The translations under genes and the position numbers were made by a program. From JASHUC01 sp963849095 (GTDB lineage: Bacteria > Pseudomonadota > Gammaproteobacteria > Steroidobacterales > Steroidobacteraceae), in the NCBI GenBank assembly GCA_963849095.1, contig CAWKGA010000003.1, positions 1-64,000 of the forward strand: DNA of 64,000 nt, read 5' to 3'. Shown in pieces: positions 1-9,291 of this stretch (positions within the stretch are counted from its first letter, which is position 1; each line of letters begins with the position of its first letter). Below the pieces are notes generated by a model. That model was given only the letters and a program-made list of their open reading frames with translations. It was not told the origin of the DNA and did not search any database.

Positions 1-3000
1 GGCGTTGGTGGTGGCGTCGGGCTTGGGGCGCCGCTAGTGCCGCCCGTCGGCGAAGGGGAAGGCGGAGACGGCGGCAGGGAGGGATAAGGAATATTTGCCT
101 CGTTATCGTTAATGTCATCCTGGCCGTCGTCGTAGCAGATCGGGATGAACAAGTAAGTGGTCGGTGCCGCGGCACTTACAACCACTTCTTGTAGCGAAGA
201 GGTGTCAGGTGGGCCAGTGCCATCCGGATCGATTTGCGGCGGCGCGAGCGTGAAGGGTAGGACCAGCATCGTGCACTGCAACATGAATCCGGAAGGGTCC
301 GTGTAGGTGAGCGGATTGTTCAAGACGTAGCTATAACGCATGTAGTTCTGCGCGTTGGTCGGGTCCTGGAGAGTCGGATCGGGGGAGAGGAATCGCCCGG
401 TGATGGCATCCTGCACGCGTCCGTTCATGTGAGTGAATCCCGTGTCCTCTCCCAGGGCTGTCTGGAACGTGTACGCCTGACGGGTGATAGCCTCGCTAGC
501 ATTCAGGTCCGAGCTGCTCGCTGACCCCGACCAGGTGGTCGGGTCGCGGCGCTCGCCGAATGCCGTGTAGCTCTCGTTCACCACCGTCTGGCCGCTGCTA
601 TTCGTGATGTCGCTCGGGCTGCCTTGGTGATCGGTCAGGAAATAGTTGAGGATATTGCCGCGGCTCGAGAGTGAGTAGACCGCCACCGGTTCCGAGCCGG
701 CGTAGATGTAGTCGCGGTCGGTGACGAAGCCGCTCTGCGAGACCTGCTCCATGAGCGTCCCAACGTAATCGGTCGTCTCCGTGACGCCCTCGGCGTTTTC
801 GTAGATCTGTTGCCAGCGCCGGCGGTCCGGTCCGTAGGAGAAGGCGAATTCCTCTCCGGTGCTGGCATCAAAGGTGGTGGGGTAGTTATAGCTCGACCAG
901 CCGATCGCGGCACCCCGGGCCAAGCCCGGATTCCCGTTCGCATCGTAGGGGCCGTACGTGTAGGAGCTGCTGCCGGCCTGATCGACCGCGTGCAGATGGA
1001 CCGTGTCGTACGTCCAGGTGGCTCCTCCTGCGATATCGCTGCGGGAGGTGATGTCGCCCATCGCGTCGTAGCTTACCGAGAGGTTCTGAGTCCCGTTGAG
1101 ATTAGAGGAGCCGAACCGGTAATCGTTGTCATAGTAGACGTTCTCGGTCAGGCTGAGGTTATTGTCCTGACGCTGGGTGACATCGCCCATCTCATCGTAA
1201 AGGAATGCGAGATTCTTCACGCCCGAGCCGCCGTTCACGCCGGACTGGATCGAGCCGGGCCAGTGCGTCACGGCATCATACGCCCGGTTGGTCACGATGC
1301 CGTTGCCGAGGGTCTCCTGGGTTACCTGACCGGCCGGGTTGGCGGCATTGGCCTGCCAGACGGTCACGTTCGGGGTGTCGGAGACATCCGTGATCGACTG
1401 CAGGATGCCATCCTGATAGCCGTACTGGAGCTGAAGTGCGTAGCCCGAAGCGCTCGTCGGGTACGTGAGGGTATTCAAGAGCCCCGTGGTCGCGTTGTAC
1501 TGCCAGCTATAGGTAAACGTGCCGGCCGAAGGGAGGGTGATCGCGCGCTTAGAGGGCCGCCCGTCGCTGTCGTAGGTCTCCGTCTCGGAATACCCGGGCG
1601 AGCTTGTGCAGTTGGTCGGGTTGGTGCCCGTGCCCGTACACACGCTCTGGAGTTTCCCAATGTTATCGGAGGAGGCGCTCGAGCCCCAGGTCCACTGGGT
1701 GAACAGATCGGGCTCCGTGCGGGTGAGCGGACGGGAGAGCGCATCGTAGGTCATCGAGAAAGATTGACCCTTGGCGTCGGTCCACCCCGTGCGCTCTCCC
1801 AAGGCATCGACTGTGTAGGTCCCTCTGCCGAGATCTGCATCGCTCGCACTGGTCAAGAAGGAGCCCACGCCGTAGGCGTACGTTTGCGTCCCGAGCGTAT
1901 GGCCGAGGCTGTCCGTCGCAGAGGTCCGGTTGCCCGCCGCGTCGTAGCCGAGCGTGACCGTATAGCCATAGGCATCCTTGGTCTCGCGCAGCCAGCCGTT
2001 CACGTCCGTCACCGTGGTCTTGGTATTGCTGAGCGGGTCCGTGACTGTGGTAGTGGGACCTGCATAGCTGTACGTGGTCGTCTGCAGGGTGCTGTCCGTC
2101 GAGCTGATCGGGCGCTGGACTTCGGTGGGACGATTGAGCAGGTCATAGCTGGTCGTCGTCCAGTACGTGCACGGCGTCGTCACCGTAGTCATTAAGCAAG
2201 GGGCCGACTGCTCGACGGTCCGGCCTAGGTTGTCGTACCGCGTGTCTACACGGTTATAGGCTCCTCCAAGCATGAGCGTGTCGGTGAGGAGCGGCCGCTG
2301 CAATTCGTCATAGTAAGTCGTACCGTCCGATTCGACGGATCCATTGGTGTTGTAGTCGTAAAAGCTCAGGGCCAGCGTGTTGCTACCGAGCAGACAGCCG
2401 CCCCAGTCGACGCAGTTGACGTACGTCCACTGTGTGTAGGTGCCGTCCGGCCGGTTCTCCTTAGTCTTGCGCCCGAAGCCGTCGTACTGCAACGAGGTCG
2501 TCAGGTTATTGGGGTCCGTCACGCTGCTCATGAGCCCGTAGCTGAAATTGTAATTGAAGTTCGTCGTGGCCCCCGAGGGGTTGGTCGCGCTCATGGGGAA
2601 CTGGCCCGTCGTGCCCCAGTTTGCGGTCGTCTGGCGTGCGGCCATGCCGGTGCCGGTGACCGTATCGCTATCGATGTTGCCGAAGGCGTCGAAGCCGAAG
2701 GATTCGGTCACCTGGTACGCGCTCGAGGGCTGGGTGACCACTTGCGAGTAGCGGCAGTTGGTGACGTCGGGCGTAAACTGCTTGGTGATCGTGACGGGGC
2801 TGCCCGTCGAGGCGGTGTCGGCGACCTGCGTCTCGGTAAACAGATTCAAGCACCAGGTGCTGGTGTCCGCGTCGGGGGTGTTCGTCGTCGTCGTCGTCCA
2901 GGACTGGCCGTAGTACGGCGAGCTGCCATCTTCGTCCGTGCGGGTGGTGGCGATGCTCGTCGCGTTGCCGTAGTCATCGTAGGTGTAGCTCGTCGAGGTG

Positions 3001-5603
3001 GTCGAAACGAGTTCACCGTTCTGGGCCCCGCCTACTTCATAGCGATTCAGAACCTGGCTGGCGACATACGGAAAGTAGCGTTGCTCATAGGATGTGCTGT
3101 TGAGCTCGGTGACCGCCGGGGTGCCGATGAGAGTGAAGATGTCCTGGTTGCCGGCATTGTTGTTCTGGGAGAGGATCCCAGTCGGCATTCCCGTGTATGG
3201 AAACGCGCGGTCGTAGTCCGAGGTCTGATAGATTCCATTGCGAGAATCGAGCATTCCGTGTGCCGAAAAGCCTGAAAAGCCCCGGCCTTGCAGGTTCTTC
3301 CAAGCTCCAGAGTAGTAGTGCGACTGCTGATACGTGGCACCGCTTGCGCTGGTCGGATCGCTGAAGGTCACTTGATTGACGAGATAGATCGGCCCCAGGT
3401 AATCCTCATACGGATACTGCGCATCGTTCGTTCCGAAGTAGATGCTGTTCTGTCCCTGGATCATGGAGACGTAAGTCGGGCTCGCGCTGTTCCCATACCC
3501 GTCGGTGACCGAGGTCAGCAGATCGGGCGGCTGGCCGACATCGTTGTGGAGATAGTAGGCGAAGTTGCCTGTGCTTTCGGTAAAGCCGAGGTCGTCCAAG
3601 CCGTCCCCGTTGGCATCGAAGGTCACAATTGAGCCTGAGTACGGTATCGAGATCTCAGTGGCGGAACCAAATCCGGTACCGGTCGAGAGCTGAACGTACA
3701 GGGCGCTGCCGTTCGCTTCGAGGAGGTCCGTTCGGCCGTCGCCATTCCAGTCGATGGTCCCTACCACATCGTACGTCGCAACCAACCCAGTCGCGACGCT
3801 GCCGTTACACCCGGAGATATACACCAGTAGGGAGTTAATTATTGCGTCTGTGCACGCGTCGTCGTTTATATTGGCGAATTGGGGGGGTGGAATATCGCCC
3901 GCCCCGTAATCGATGGCGGCGGCCTCGAACGTCCCGCCGGTCTGCGAGATGAGTTCTTGGACGATGGTGCCTGTTTCTACGCAGACTCCACGTTCCATCG
4001 CAGCGCATGCGATGGTCCAAAGCGCGAGGTCCTGGCGTCCGTCGCCGTTGAAGTCAAAGCCGCGCAGCCGTCCCGGTTGAGTTTGGGGAGTGATGAGACT
4101 GGCGCTCAGATAATCTTCTGCGATCGTTTCCGTGTACGCCGTCACCACCGTGGAACTGAAGGAAACGGTGCCCCCACTGCTCGTGTTCAATCGGGTCGTG
4201 AGGTAGGGGTAACGAGTCGAATTCCAGTAGAGAGCCACCAGATCCGGCAGCCCATCACCATTGATGTCGGCGATCGCAAACTGGACGGCGGTGGTGTCGA
4301 ATGCGAGACCCGTACTCGTGCCGACGAACGAGGAACCGTTCCAAGTGTAGTAGTACCAGGTTCCCCCATTGTCTACCAGAATGCCATCTTTCCCTGTGCC
4401 GAGCAGGTCACCCAATAAAATGTTGGTCGTCACCCCCGATGCGGGGACCGGGATACCGGTACTGACAGGGGTTGAGTAGCCACTCGCCGAGCCGAAGGTG
4501 ACGTACAGGGTGTTGGAGTAATCATAAATCAGATCGTGATACCCATCGCCGTTGAAGTCGTAATTCGCGGACATGATGGCTGCGGGGGGAATCGGTGGCG
4601 TGGTCGCTGTGGTGGACACCCCTACACCGCCGTTCTGATACGTGATCGTCGTCGCGGGATAGCAGTTGGCGCTGCCGGAGCCCGAGCCGCACTCCTCGAC
4701 GCTGATGAGCTCATCGCGGCCGGTGGTGGGAGACTGCTGATAGGTGAGGGTGTAGGTCCGCTCAACCGTGCCCCCGTAGCTCACCGTGATCGAACCGAGC
4801 AAATCCGGGTTCTGAACAGGAGTGCCCGCGACATAGAGGGCGGGTGAGCTCTGAGCCACATTGGCGCCGTAAGTGAACTGCATCGTGTAGTTGTAAGTGC
4901 TCGAGCCCGAGCTGCTCGGCGTCCAGGAGATGGTGCTCGGCACCGCCGTGCCCGTTGCGGTGCTGTAGGTGATCGTCATGGTATTGCCCGCCCGGTCGCT
5001 CACCTCGTTGAGCATCCAGACCCAGGCAGTGCTCGTGCCAGAGGCCAGCACCTGGGAATTGTTACCGCCGCTGCCGCTGCTGTTCTCACCGTACTGGTAG
5101 GTCAACCCGTTCGCGGTCTGTACGATAAAGTACGCTGGGCCATTGCCCGCGGAGCCATAGGCTGTGACGTTGGCGAAATTGGCGACCTCGGTCTGGTAGG
5201 TCGAGCCGGCCTCCCCATAGGTGCCGGACGTGAGGCGCAGGCGCTGGCCGTCCAGGCAATACACATCGCTCATCGTCAGGGTGATCGGGGCCGGTGCGGC
5301 ATCCTGCGCATAGGTCTGATTGCACCGGTAGATGGAACTCAGGCCCGAGAGACTCCAACCGACGCCGACATATCCGATGCCCTGCTGGCTGCTGTAGGTG
5401 AGGGCCATGCTCGGCTGCAGCCCATTCGGGCCGCGGGGTGCCCAGATGGGGATGGTGTATGTCGCCGCTCCGGTCGGCGAGACCGCGAAGGTTCCCTTGG
5501 TTCGTCCGACCGCCGACTGCGCCGCCGCGACGCCAGCTCCGGCGAGCAGAGCAACCGAGACGACAGACACCAGGATCCGGTTCATCGCAACGGCTCTGTT
5601 CAC
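1..5603 (-). CDS. SpvB/VCBS/RHS-repeat exported protein (partial, C-terminus beyond left edge)
   Basis: The frame is open from a GTG at 5603 (GGAGGGG five bases upstream; alternative ATG at 5585) through the left edge, about 1,867 codons. A signal peptide (residues 1-29, ending AAAQS) precedes an SpvB-like N-terminal region (about 30-95). Five FG-GAP/VCBS calcium-loop repeats of the form DxNGDGxxDL follow at about residues 349, 449, 519, 622 and 664, then many YD/RHS repeats. The RHS core signature (GRFLSPDP, then YMRYSYVLNNPL, ending DPSGF) lies near residues 1734-1775, so most of the shell is present and what follows is the start of the variable C-terminal region, here proline/serine-rich. 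In the family such proteins are secreted or surface polymorphic toxins, or TcdB/TcaC-like toxin shells. The actual effector domain is outside the window, so toxin function is inferred. No other frame on either strand fits. Confidence 0.9.
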   Translation of the reverse strand, partial: MNRAVAMNRILVSVVSVALLAGAGVAAAQSAVGRTKGTFAVSPTGAATYTIPIWAPRGPNGLQPSMALTYSSQQGIGYVGVGWSLSGLSSIYRCNQTYAQDAAPAPITLTMSDVYCLDGQRLRLTSGTYGEAGSTYQTEVANFANVTAYGSAGNGPAYFIVQTANGLTYQYGENSSGSGGNNSQVLASGTSTAWVWMLNEVSDRAGNTMTITYSTATGTAVPSTISWTPSSSGSSTYNYTMQFTYGANVAQSSPALYVAGTPVQNPDLLGSITVSYGGTVERTYTLTYQQSPTTGRDELISVEECGSGSGSANCYPATTITYQNGGVGVSTTATTPPIPPAAIMSANYDFNGDGYHDLIYDYSNTLYVTFGSASGYSTPVSTGIPVPASGVTTNILLGDLLGTGKDGILVDNGGTWYYYTWNGSSFVGTSTGLAFDTTAVQFAIADINGDGLPDLVALYWNSTRYPYLTTRLNTSSGGTVSFSSTVVTAYTETIAEDYLSASLITPQTQPGRLRGFDFNGDGRQDLALWTIACAAMERGVCVETGTIVQELISQTGGTFEAAAIDYGAGDIPPPQFANINDDACTDAIINSLLVYISGCNGSVATGLVATYDVVGTIDWNGDGRTDLLEANGSALYVQLSTGTGFGSATEISIPYSGSIVTFDANGDGLDDLGFTESTGNFAYYLHNDVGQPPDLLTSVTDGYGNSASPTYVSMIQGQNSIYFGTNDAQYPYEDYLGPIYLVNQVTFSDPTSASGATYQQSHYYSGAWKNLQGRGFSGFSAHGMLDSRNGIYQTSDYDRAFPYTGMPTGILSQNNNAGNQDIFTLIGTPAVTELNSTSYEQRYFPYVASQVLNRYEVGGAQNGELVSTTSTSYTYDDYGNATSIATTRTDEDGSSPYYGQSWTTTTTNTPDADTSTWCLNLFTETQVADTASTGSPVTITKQFTPDVTNCRYSQVVTQPSSAYQVTESFGFDAFGNIDSDTVTGTGMAARQTTANWGTTGQFPMSATNPSGATTNFNYNFSYGLMSSVTDPNNLTTSLQYDGFGRKTKENRPDGTYTQWTYVNCVDWGGCLLGSNTLALSFYDYNTNGSVESDGTTYYDELQRPLLTDTLMLGGAYNRVDTRYDNLGRTVEQSAPCLMTTVTTPCTYWTTTSYDLLNRPTEVQRPISSTDSTLQTTTYSYAGPTTTVTDPLSNTKTTVTDVNGWLRETKDAYGYTVTLGYDAAGNRTSATDSLGHTLGTQTYAYGVGSFLTSASDADLGRGTYTVDALGERTGWTDAKGQSFSMTYDALSRPLTRTEPDLFTQWTWGSSASSDNIGKLQSVCTGTGTNPTNCTSSPGYSETETYDSDGRPSKRAITLPSAGTFTYSWQYNATTGLLNTLTYPTSASGYALQLQYGYQDGILQSITDVSDTPNVTVWQANAANPAGQVTQETLGNGIVTNRAYDAVTHWPGSIQSGVNGGSGVKNLAFLYDEMGDVTQRQDNNLSLTENVYYDNDYRFGSSNLNGTQNLSVSYDAMGDITSRSDIAGGATWTYDTVHLHAVDQAGSSSYTYGPYDANGNPGLARGAAIGWSSYNYPTTFDASTGEEFAFSYGPDRRRWQQIYENAEGVTETTDYVGTLMEQVSQSGFVTDRDYIYAGSEPVAVYSLSSRGNILNYFLTDHQGSPSDITNSSGQTVVNESYTAFGERRDPTTWSGSASSSDLNASEAITRQAYTFQTALGEDTGFTHMNGRVQDAITGRFLSPDPTLQDPTNAQNYMRYSYVLNNPLTYTDPSGFMLQCTMLVLPFTLAPPQIDPDGTGPPDTSSLQEVVVSAAAPTTYLFIPICYDDGQDDINDNEANIPYPSLPPSPPSPSPTGGTSGAPSPTPPPT

Positions 5604-6133
5604 AGAGACCCCTCCCGCACAGCGTTTGAGACGCGGGCCAACTCGACCTTCACAACGATGGAGAACTACGGTCGAGAGAGTGCGGGAGGTCCGCGACAGC
5701 ACCTCCATCTCGGGAGGGAACTGAAATCGAATGCAACGGAGCGACCGGCGCGGACTGGCGCGTCGCAGCGCAAGCACACCTTTGTGCTTCTCTTCACCCC
5801 ACGAGCGATGTCTCCCCGCATCGGCTCCATGTCAGCACTCGGAGCGATTCTGAAACTCCGAGCCCTCGTATCAGACTTTGTGGATCAGCTCGGCGTCGGA
5901 AAATCTGAAGATTGGGTGGGTTCGAAAAGTACTCTCGCGCGAGCTTGGCTGTCAACCGCGTTCGGCATACCAACACGACATTCCACGCAACAGTGCAACA
6001 CAACGTGCAGCGGAATAGTCTCTGAGAGAAAAAAGATCAGCAACGAGCGAAATGAAGTCTCGGGGCATTCTGCGACTCGAACGCCGCTCCACCACGCAGT
6101 ATCATGGCTCATCACGCGAGGGGAGGACCTCCC
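5604..6133. other. Intergenic region between the divergent rhs-like and TonB-like genes
   Basis: About 530 bases with no gene I can support. It is more AT-rich than the flanking genes between about 5840 and 6080 and should hold divergent promoters, but I see no convincing -35/-10 pair. A perfect 10-bp palindrome CTCGCGCGAG lies at 5934-5943. Frames open here have no recognisable protein features. Confidence 0.4.
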
Positions 6134-7138
6134 GTGCCTCAGGGATCGCTCGACATCTCCACGTACCAGGCGCCGATGGCGTCTGGCGCGCCTGTGCTCG
6201 ATGACGCGCCGTCGCTGAGAGTACGCGCGCTCGACTTTGTAACCGATCGTGTCCCGGCGGCGGCGCTGGGTGCCACGCTTTCACTGCTGCTCCACGCCAT
6301 GCTCCTCACTACGGTTCTGTGGGCCAGCGGTGCACGCAGGACACACCCGCCCGACCCCCGGCTCAGCGGAAGCGCTCAATCACAGAGGGCTGAGGATGCT
6401 GCGATGCAGTGGATTGATCTCGAGATGAGCCCGACCCCGCGCGCGGTGACGCCATTGAGCGTGTCCCCTGTGCGCGACGTAGCGCCACTGCCGTCGCTGC
6501 AGAGTGAATTGGCGTATGTGGCTGCGGAGCTCGACGCCGATTTCGGCCGTGACTCGGCAGCGAGAGCTTCATCGAGCGCTGAGAATTCCGCGGTTGACGG
6601 AGCTGCGCTGGTTGCGATGGCTGGGCGATACGTCGGCCAGATCAACGCTCGCATCGATCGCGCCTGGATGCGTCCGCGTACGGCCATCGGCGCGCCGATC
6701 TTCGCTTGCCGGGTGCGAATCGATCAGGACCGCGCCGGCAACGTGCTCGATGTCACCCTCGAGCGCTGCAACGGCGACGCTCACTGGCAGCTCTCGCTCG
6801 TGGAGGCGATCGAATCGGCATCGCCCCTCCCCGCGCCGCCCGATCCTGGGGTGTTCGCGCCGATCGTGCATATGAGCTTTCACGCCACGGCGTACCGATC
6901 GGGGGCGCCTGAAGGGGAATACGAGCCGAAGGGGGTCGCTCGGGTGGCGCAGGCCGATGCGTCCGACGACAACGCTGAGTCAGCTCTCGATCGACTCCAC
7001 GAGGCGCTGCTGAAGGCGCACCCGAACGAAGTGATCGAGCTCACGATCAAGGGCTCGGCAAGCCGAAGTCCTCTCGGAGGGCCGCCGCCAGCGATCGCGA
7101 GTCCCGAGGAGATCCCGCGCGACAGCGGGCCGCGATAG
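6134..7138 (+). CDS. TonB/TolA-like membrane-anchored protein
   Basis: The GTG at 6134 is preferred because GGGGAGGA sits seven bases upstream; an in-frame ATG at 6104 has no such site. The 334-residue product has an N-terminal cytoplasmic stretch, one transmembrane helix at about residues 41-65, a proline/serine-rich periplasmic linker, and at about 163-250 a region resembling the TonB/TolA C-terminal domain (INARIDRAW, a conserved cysteine pair, then VHMSFH). Such proteins span the periplasm and contact outer-membrane partners. No exbB/exbD lies beside it, so its energising partners are unknown. It is divergent from the rhs-like gene and convergent with the relaxase remnant 12 bases downstream. 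Confidence is good for the architecture and modest for a TonB role. Confidence 0.65.
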   Translation: MPQGSLDISTYQAPMASGAPVLDDAPSLRVRALDFVTDRVPAAALGATLSLLLHAMLLTTVLWASGARRTHPPDPRLSGSAQSQRAEDAAMQWIDLEMSPTPRAVTPLSVSPVRDVAPLPSLQSELAYVAAELDADFGRDSAARASSSAENSAVDGAALVAMAGRYVGQINARIDRAWMRPRTAIGAPIFACRVRIDQDRAGNVLDVTLERCNGDAHWQLSLVEAIESASPLPAPPDPGVFAPIVHMSFHATAYRSGAPEGEYEPKGVARVAQADASDDNAESALDRLHEALLKAHPNEVIELTIKGSASRSPLGGPPPAIASPEEIPRDSGPR

Positions 7139-7143
7139 GAAAG

Positions 7144-7162
7144 GACCTCGCTACGCGAGGTC
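7144..7162. terminator. Short hairpin between convergent genes
   Basis: GACCTCG and CGAGGTC form a perfect 7-bp stem with a 5-base loop exactly between the convergent stop codons at 7138 and 7151. There is no T-run, so a terminator role is only suggested by position. Confidence 0.35.
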
Positions 7163-8578
7163 GTCGGTCGCGTCGTGAGAGTGCCCGAGGTCGGGGCCGG
7201 ATCGTAGCCCGAGCTCCTGGTTGTGTTGCTTCTCCAGCCAGCGCTCCGCGGACTGCTGTTGCATCGCGTCGATGTCGTGCATCGTGAGCCGCGCGCGGGG
7301 AATTGCGCGCGGTGCCGCGGCGGAAACCTCGAGCTCGCGGTCCAGGTAGTCGTGCGCGAGCTCCTTCGGGCGGGCGCGAGAGAGAACCTCGAGCCAGCGG
7401 GAGCGGCTCTGCTCGGGGGTCAGGGATTCGCCGGTGCGCCAGGGCGGGACAAAATCGTCCGCCGCGTAGAACACCGTCGCGGCCTCGCGGTGGCGCGACA
7501 GGGCGACGTAGGTGGTGTGACGGTCGAAATTCGACGTGGCGAGCACGTAGCTGCGGTCGACGGTCGTGCCCTGAGCCTTGTAGACGGTGGCCGCGTACCC
7601 GTGGTCGAGATCGCCATAGAAGTGAGTGTCGACGACCACGCGATCGCCAGTGCCGTCGAGACGGACTTGCAAGATGCCCTCCTCTACCGCCTCGATCGTC
7701 CCCAGCGTGCCGTTCTTCACACCAAGGCTGCGCTCGTTGCGCAGGAAGTACAGGCGGTCGTTCACGGCGAAGGTGCGCGGGCCGCGCTCGGTGTCGAGCG
7801 TTTCTTCGTGGCCGAGCTCGCCGCGTTCGCGGCGCAGGGCCCGCGCGAGCTCGTTGAGCGCGTGTACGTCGTCGCGCGTGTAGGCGAGAATCAGCCGGCT
7901 CTCGCCGGGGGCGGTGGCGCCGTCCTGCGCCCAGCGGGCAAGCAACGCCTCGCGGGCAGCCTGGTGGGAGGCCACCGGAATCACGGCGCCGGAGCGCTCG
8001 TACGCGATCAGGGCGTCCCGTGTGCCGCCGGTCGCGAGCTCGCGGGTGGCCTCGCGCTGCCAGGGGTGGCGCTGGCGGCGGACTTCGGTGAGCTCGGTGA
8101 GGCCGCTCTCGGCGAGGATGCCGCGGAACGGGGCGCCGGCTTCGATGGCCTGCAGCTGCTCGGGGTCGCCGACGAGGACGACCTTCGTGGGGGCGGCGGC
8201 GGCGGTCTGCAGGACATGGGCGAGCTGGCGGGTGCCGACCATGCCGGCTTCGTCGATGACGAGCACGTCGCGGGCAGTGAGTGGGTCACGATCGGATTGC
8301 CAGGCGTATTCGAGGCTCGCGAGGGTGCGGGACGGGATGCCGGAGGAGACGGAGAGGTTTTCGGCGGCGATGCCCGAGAGGGCCGCACCCTTCACGGTGT
8401 AGCCCTCCCCTTCCCAGGCGAGGCGGGCGGCGCCAAGGAGGCGGCTCTTGCCGGTGCCGGCGACCCGCTCCTGGTGGCCGTCCGCTGCCGCAGAAGCGCG
8501 GTTGAGCCCCCAAGCCTTGTACTGCCGGTAGCCGGTGCGCCCGGAACGCTTTACTGTCAAATCAGGCCCCATGGCCAA
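7151..8578 (-). CDS. TraA/MobA-type conjugative relaxase, C-terminal helicase remnant
   Basis: The 475-residue product matches the RecD-like helicase half of Ti-type TraA relaxases. It shows Walker A VAGTGKS (residues about 39-45), Walker B LVIDEAGM, motif III VGDPEQLQAIEAG, and the C-terminal motifs YKAQGTT and YVALSRHR. Family members are usually around 1,000 residues with an N-terminal MobA/MobL relaxase domain; here the sequence starts directly at Walker A after about 37 unrelated residues. The nuclease half is therefore missing and the 5' end looks like a recombination or deletion joint. The normal glycine-rich lead-in to Walker A is also gone, which may weaken nucleotide binding. This is a relic of a conjugative plasmid or element and probably cannot act as a relaxase. 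Confidence 0.8.
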   Translation of the reverse strand: MAMGPDLTVKRSGRTGYRQYKAWGLNRASAAADGHQERVAGTGKSRLLGAARLAWEGEGYTVKGAALSGIAAENLSVSSGIPSRTLASLEYAWQSDRDPLTARDVLVIDEAGMVGTRQLAHVLQTAAAAPTKVVLVGDPEQLQAIEAGAPFRGILAESGLTELTEVRRQRHPWQREATRELATGGTRDALIAYERSGAVIPVASHQAAREALLARWAQDGATAPGESRLILAYTRDDVHALNELARALRRERGELGHEETLDTERGPRTFAVNDRLYFLRNERSLGVKNGTLGTIEAVEEGILQVRLDGTGDRVVVDTHFYGDLDHGYAATVYKAQGTTVDRSYVLATSNFDRHTTYVALSRHREAATVFYAADDFVPPWRTGESLTPEQSRSRWLEVLSRARPKELAHDYLDRELEVSAAAPRAIPRARLTMHDIDAMQQQSAERWLEKQHNQELGLRSGPDLGHSHDATDDLA

Positions 8579-8818
8579 CGGTTCTGCGTAAGATAGGGTC
8601 TCGCATCAGGAACGGAGCTTGGCTCCTACCAACCTGCTCCCCGAGCAAGGTGGTTGTCCTGACGGACGATGCGGCCACGGCGGCAACGAAACGGGCCCAT
8701 TCGAGAAGTTGAGGCAAAGATCTGCGTGAACGCGCTGCATGCGGTGCGTTCGTGTCGCCGTGATCCGGGCTATGGCTCGCGATGCGCGTTGGTCGAGATG
8801 GGGCACGAGGAGGAAGTC

Positions 8819-9073
8819 ATGAGCGGCAATATCACCAAACTCGCGGCCGCGGAGTTCTTCCCGCGCTTTCCTAGCAACGCCGCCATGAAGGTGAGCATCG
8901 AGAATCGCGGTTCTCTGTTCCTGGCGCGCCCCGCGGGCGACGAGACGCGCAAGCATCTCGAAGAGAACGTGACTGCGGAGGCGCAGTGGTTCGGAGGTGC
9001 GCTTGTCGTCGAGCCGCACTACATCGACGACTTCATCACGGCCTTTGAGGCCAACGGTGGTGAGGTGTCATGA
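8819..9073 (+). CDS. Small hypothetical protein in plasmid-type operon
   Basis: The start is the ATG at 8819 with GAGGAGGAAG immediately upstream, which decides it over the upstream in-frame ATG at 8669. The product is 84 residues, acidic, with no signal or membrane segment; it contains KVSIENRGSLFLARPAG followed by an amphipathic C-terminal half. Its stop overlaps the start of the next gene (ATGA at 9070), so the two are translationally coupled. I do not recognise the family. It opens a run of short coupled genes (8819-10404) of the kind found on plasmids and integrative elements. Confidence 0.65.
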   Translation: MSGNITKLAAAEFFPRFPSNAAMKVSIENRGSLFLARPAGDETRKHLEENVTAEAQWFGGALVVEPHYIDDFITAFEANGGEVS

Positions 9074-9291
9074 AGCTCGTGACCATGTTCGCCTGCGGGC
9101 GCCGCACGGAACTCCAGAGTGCCGCGTCCCGTGCGCCGCAGCAAGTTCCCAAGCACGCCGCCGAGCAGCTCGTCACGTTCTTTGAGCACTTCGCGGCAAA
9201 TGCTGAGCACATCACTTTGGCCGGCCCGTTTGCTCACCATCGCAAGCCGCCACGACAAGCGCTGCTGTCGCGTAAGGACAGTGCTCCGTGA
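9070..9291 (+). CDS. Small hypothetical protein
   Basis: A 73-residue product coupled to its neighbours on both sides: ATGA overlap with the preceding gene and GTGA overlap with the RadC-like gene. It has a mid-protein helix (AAEQLVTFFEHFAANAEHI) and a basic C-terminus. No family is recognised. The tight coupling is the main support that it is real. Confidence 0.55.
   Translation: MKLVTMFACGRRTELQSAASRAPQQVPKHAAEQLVTFFEHFAANAEHITLAGPFAHHRKPPRQALLSRKDSAP

Noticed and set aside
810..2195. Plus-strand open frame of 461 codons inside the rhs-like gene
   Set aside because: It is antisense to the repeat region of the RHS protein, has no start with a ribosome site, and its arginine/valine/glycine-rich sequence shows no domain; it reflects codon bias of the real minus-strand frame.
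5658..6218. Plus-strand open frame of 186 codons upstream of the TonB-like gene
   Set aside because: It overlaps the start of the TonB-like gene in another frame, has no recognisable motif and no ribosome site.
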